Shown: positions 4,856 through 5,417 of the stretch, piece after piece | How positions within the stretch are numbered: the first letter of the stretch is position 1 | Layout of the letters: each line of letters opens with the position of its first letter | Source of the DNA: Tepidisphaeraceae bacterium | Lineage (GTDB): Bacteria > Planctomycetota > Phycisphaerae > Tepidisphaerales > Tepidisphaeraceae | NCBI GenBank assembly: GCA_025450555.1 | Contig: JANWHF010000164.1 | Coordinates: forward strand, 1-5,417 | DNA: 5,417 nt | Direction: 5' to 3' | Position numbers and translations under genes: made by a program | The notes under the pieces: generated by a model | The model's database searches: none | The model's input: the letters and a program-made list of their open reading frames with translations, nothing else | Told to the model about the DNA's origin: nothing

Positions 4856-5417
4856 ATGATGACCAAAGCGGATGTGGCGATCGTCGGCGCGGGGCCGATC
4901 GGGATTGAGATGGCGGTGGTCCTCAAGCGCGCAGGCATCAGCTATCTGCATTTTGATTCGAAGCAGATCGGCCAGACCATTTCCTGGTTTGCGCCGCAGA
5001 CGCGATTTTTTAGTTCGAATGAGCGTATCGCGATCGCGGGCGTGCCGTTGCAGACGCCCGACCAGAGCAAGGCGACGCGCGAGCAATATCTGGCTTATCT
5101 GCGCTCGGTCGTCGTGCAGTTCGATCTGCAGATCAACACTTATGAGCCGGTGGTGGGTATCGAGCGGCACGAAGATGGATTTGTGTTGACCACGCAGCCG
5201 GCACGGGGAATGAAGCGTTATTGGGCGCGAAAGATCGTTTTAGCCACCGGTGGGACCGATCGCCCCCGGCGATTGAACATCCCTGGCGAAGATCTGCCGC
5301 ATGTGAGCCATTATTTTCAGGATCCGCACACTTACTTCCGTCAGAAACTTCTGATCGTCGGCGGAAAAAACTCGGCCGTCGAAGCGGCGCTGCGCTGCCA
5401 GCAGGCGGGCGCTGAGG
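4856..5417 (+). CDS. YpdA-like FAD/NAD(P)-dependent oxidoreductase, 3' end outside the window
   Basis: This open frame runs 187 codons to the edge without a stop. It resembles the YpdA (bacillithiol disulfide reductase-like) branch of the thioredoxin-reductase superfamily, two-dinucleotide-binding flavoproteins. Numbered from the second ATG (4859), the FAD-binding Rossmann motif VGAGPIG is at residues 9-15 with an acidic residue (D33) at the end of the second strand, ATGG (129-132) is the usual post-FAD motif, and VGGKNSAVEAA (167-177) begins the NAD(P)-binding domain. No CxxC redox pair is visible in the part present, as expected for YpdA rather than thioredoxin reductase. The position of the cysteine that is conserved near residue 14 in firmicute YpdA is isoleucine here. 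Two ATGs in a row (4856, 4859) are possible starts; a TGA at 4835 limits any extension. There is no Shine-Dalgarno. The likely role is a thiol/disulfide or related redox reaction in the cytoplasm; the substrate is unknown. Confidence 0.85.
   Translation, partial: MMTKADVAIVGAGPIGIEMAVVLKRAGISYLHFDSKQIGQTISWFAPQTRFFSSNERIAIAGVPLQTPDQSKATREQYLAYLRSVVVQFDLQINTYEPVVGIERHEDGFVLTTQPARGMKRYWARKIVLATGGTDRPRRLNIPGEDLPHVSHYFQDPHTYFRQKLLIVGGKNSAVEAALRCQQAGAE

Overview
The window is a GC-rich bacterial chromosomal segment, densely coding on both strands, with Shine-Dalgarno-led genes and a tRNA without an encoded CCA tail. An NhaR-type LysR regulator, a YpdA-like flavoprotein lacking the usual active-site cysteine, and a secreted ankyrin protein together fit Planctomycetota or a similar environmental phylum. 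That placement is an inference with low confidence, because no phylogenetic marker is present.

Left part (1-1151, minus strand): an apparent operon reads leftwards. It starts with a short-form ribosome hibernation factor (hpf/raiA family), followed by an Rnk-type protein (GreA/GreB C-terminal-like fold) with an N-terminal extension. A third gene follows, of which only the first 41 codons are inside the window; it has a strong ribosome binding site. The first two genes both belong to families that act on the transcription/translation machinery in slow growth or stress.

Centre left (1152-2205, plus strand): a 160-bp divergent control region separates hpf from a LysR-family regulator whose closest recognisable relative is NhaR, the Na+/H+ stress regulator of enterobacteria. 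A dyad and a direct repeat in the control region are candidate operator elements.

Centre (2239-4791): a degenerate tRNA-Arg copy lies in the convergent gap after nhaR. An intact tRNA-Arg(UCG) lies 2.4 kb to the right in the same orientation. Between them are two tightly coupled minus-strand genes. The first encodes an exported protein with an unassigned N-terminal domain (DKLGHF motif) and C-terminal ankyrin repeats. The second encodes a small predicted lipoprotein that starts one base after the ankyrin gene's stop. This tRNA-flanked pair is the most island-like part of the window, although no integrase or transposase is visible.

Right end (4856-5417, plus strand): the first 187 codons of a YpdA-like FAD/NAD(P)-dependent oxidoreductase run off the window. 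It is divergent from the tRNA and appears to start without a ribosome binding site, possibly as a leaderless message. No CRISPR array, insertion sequence, phage gene or riboswitch was found.
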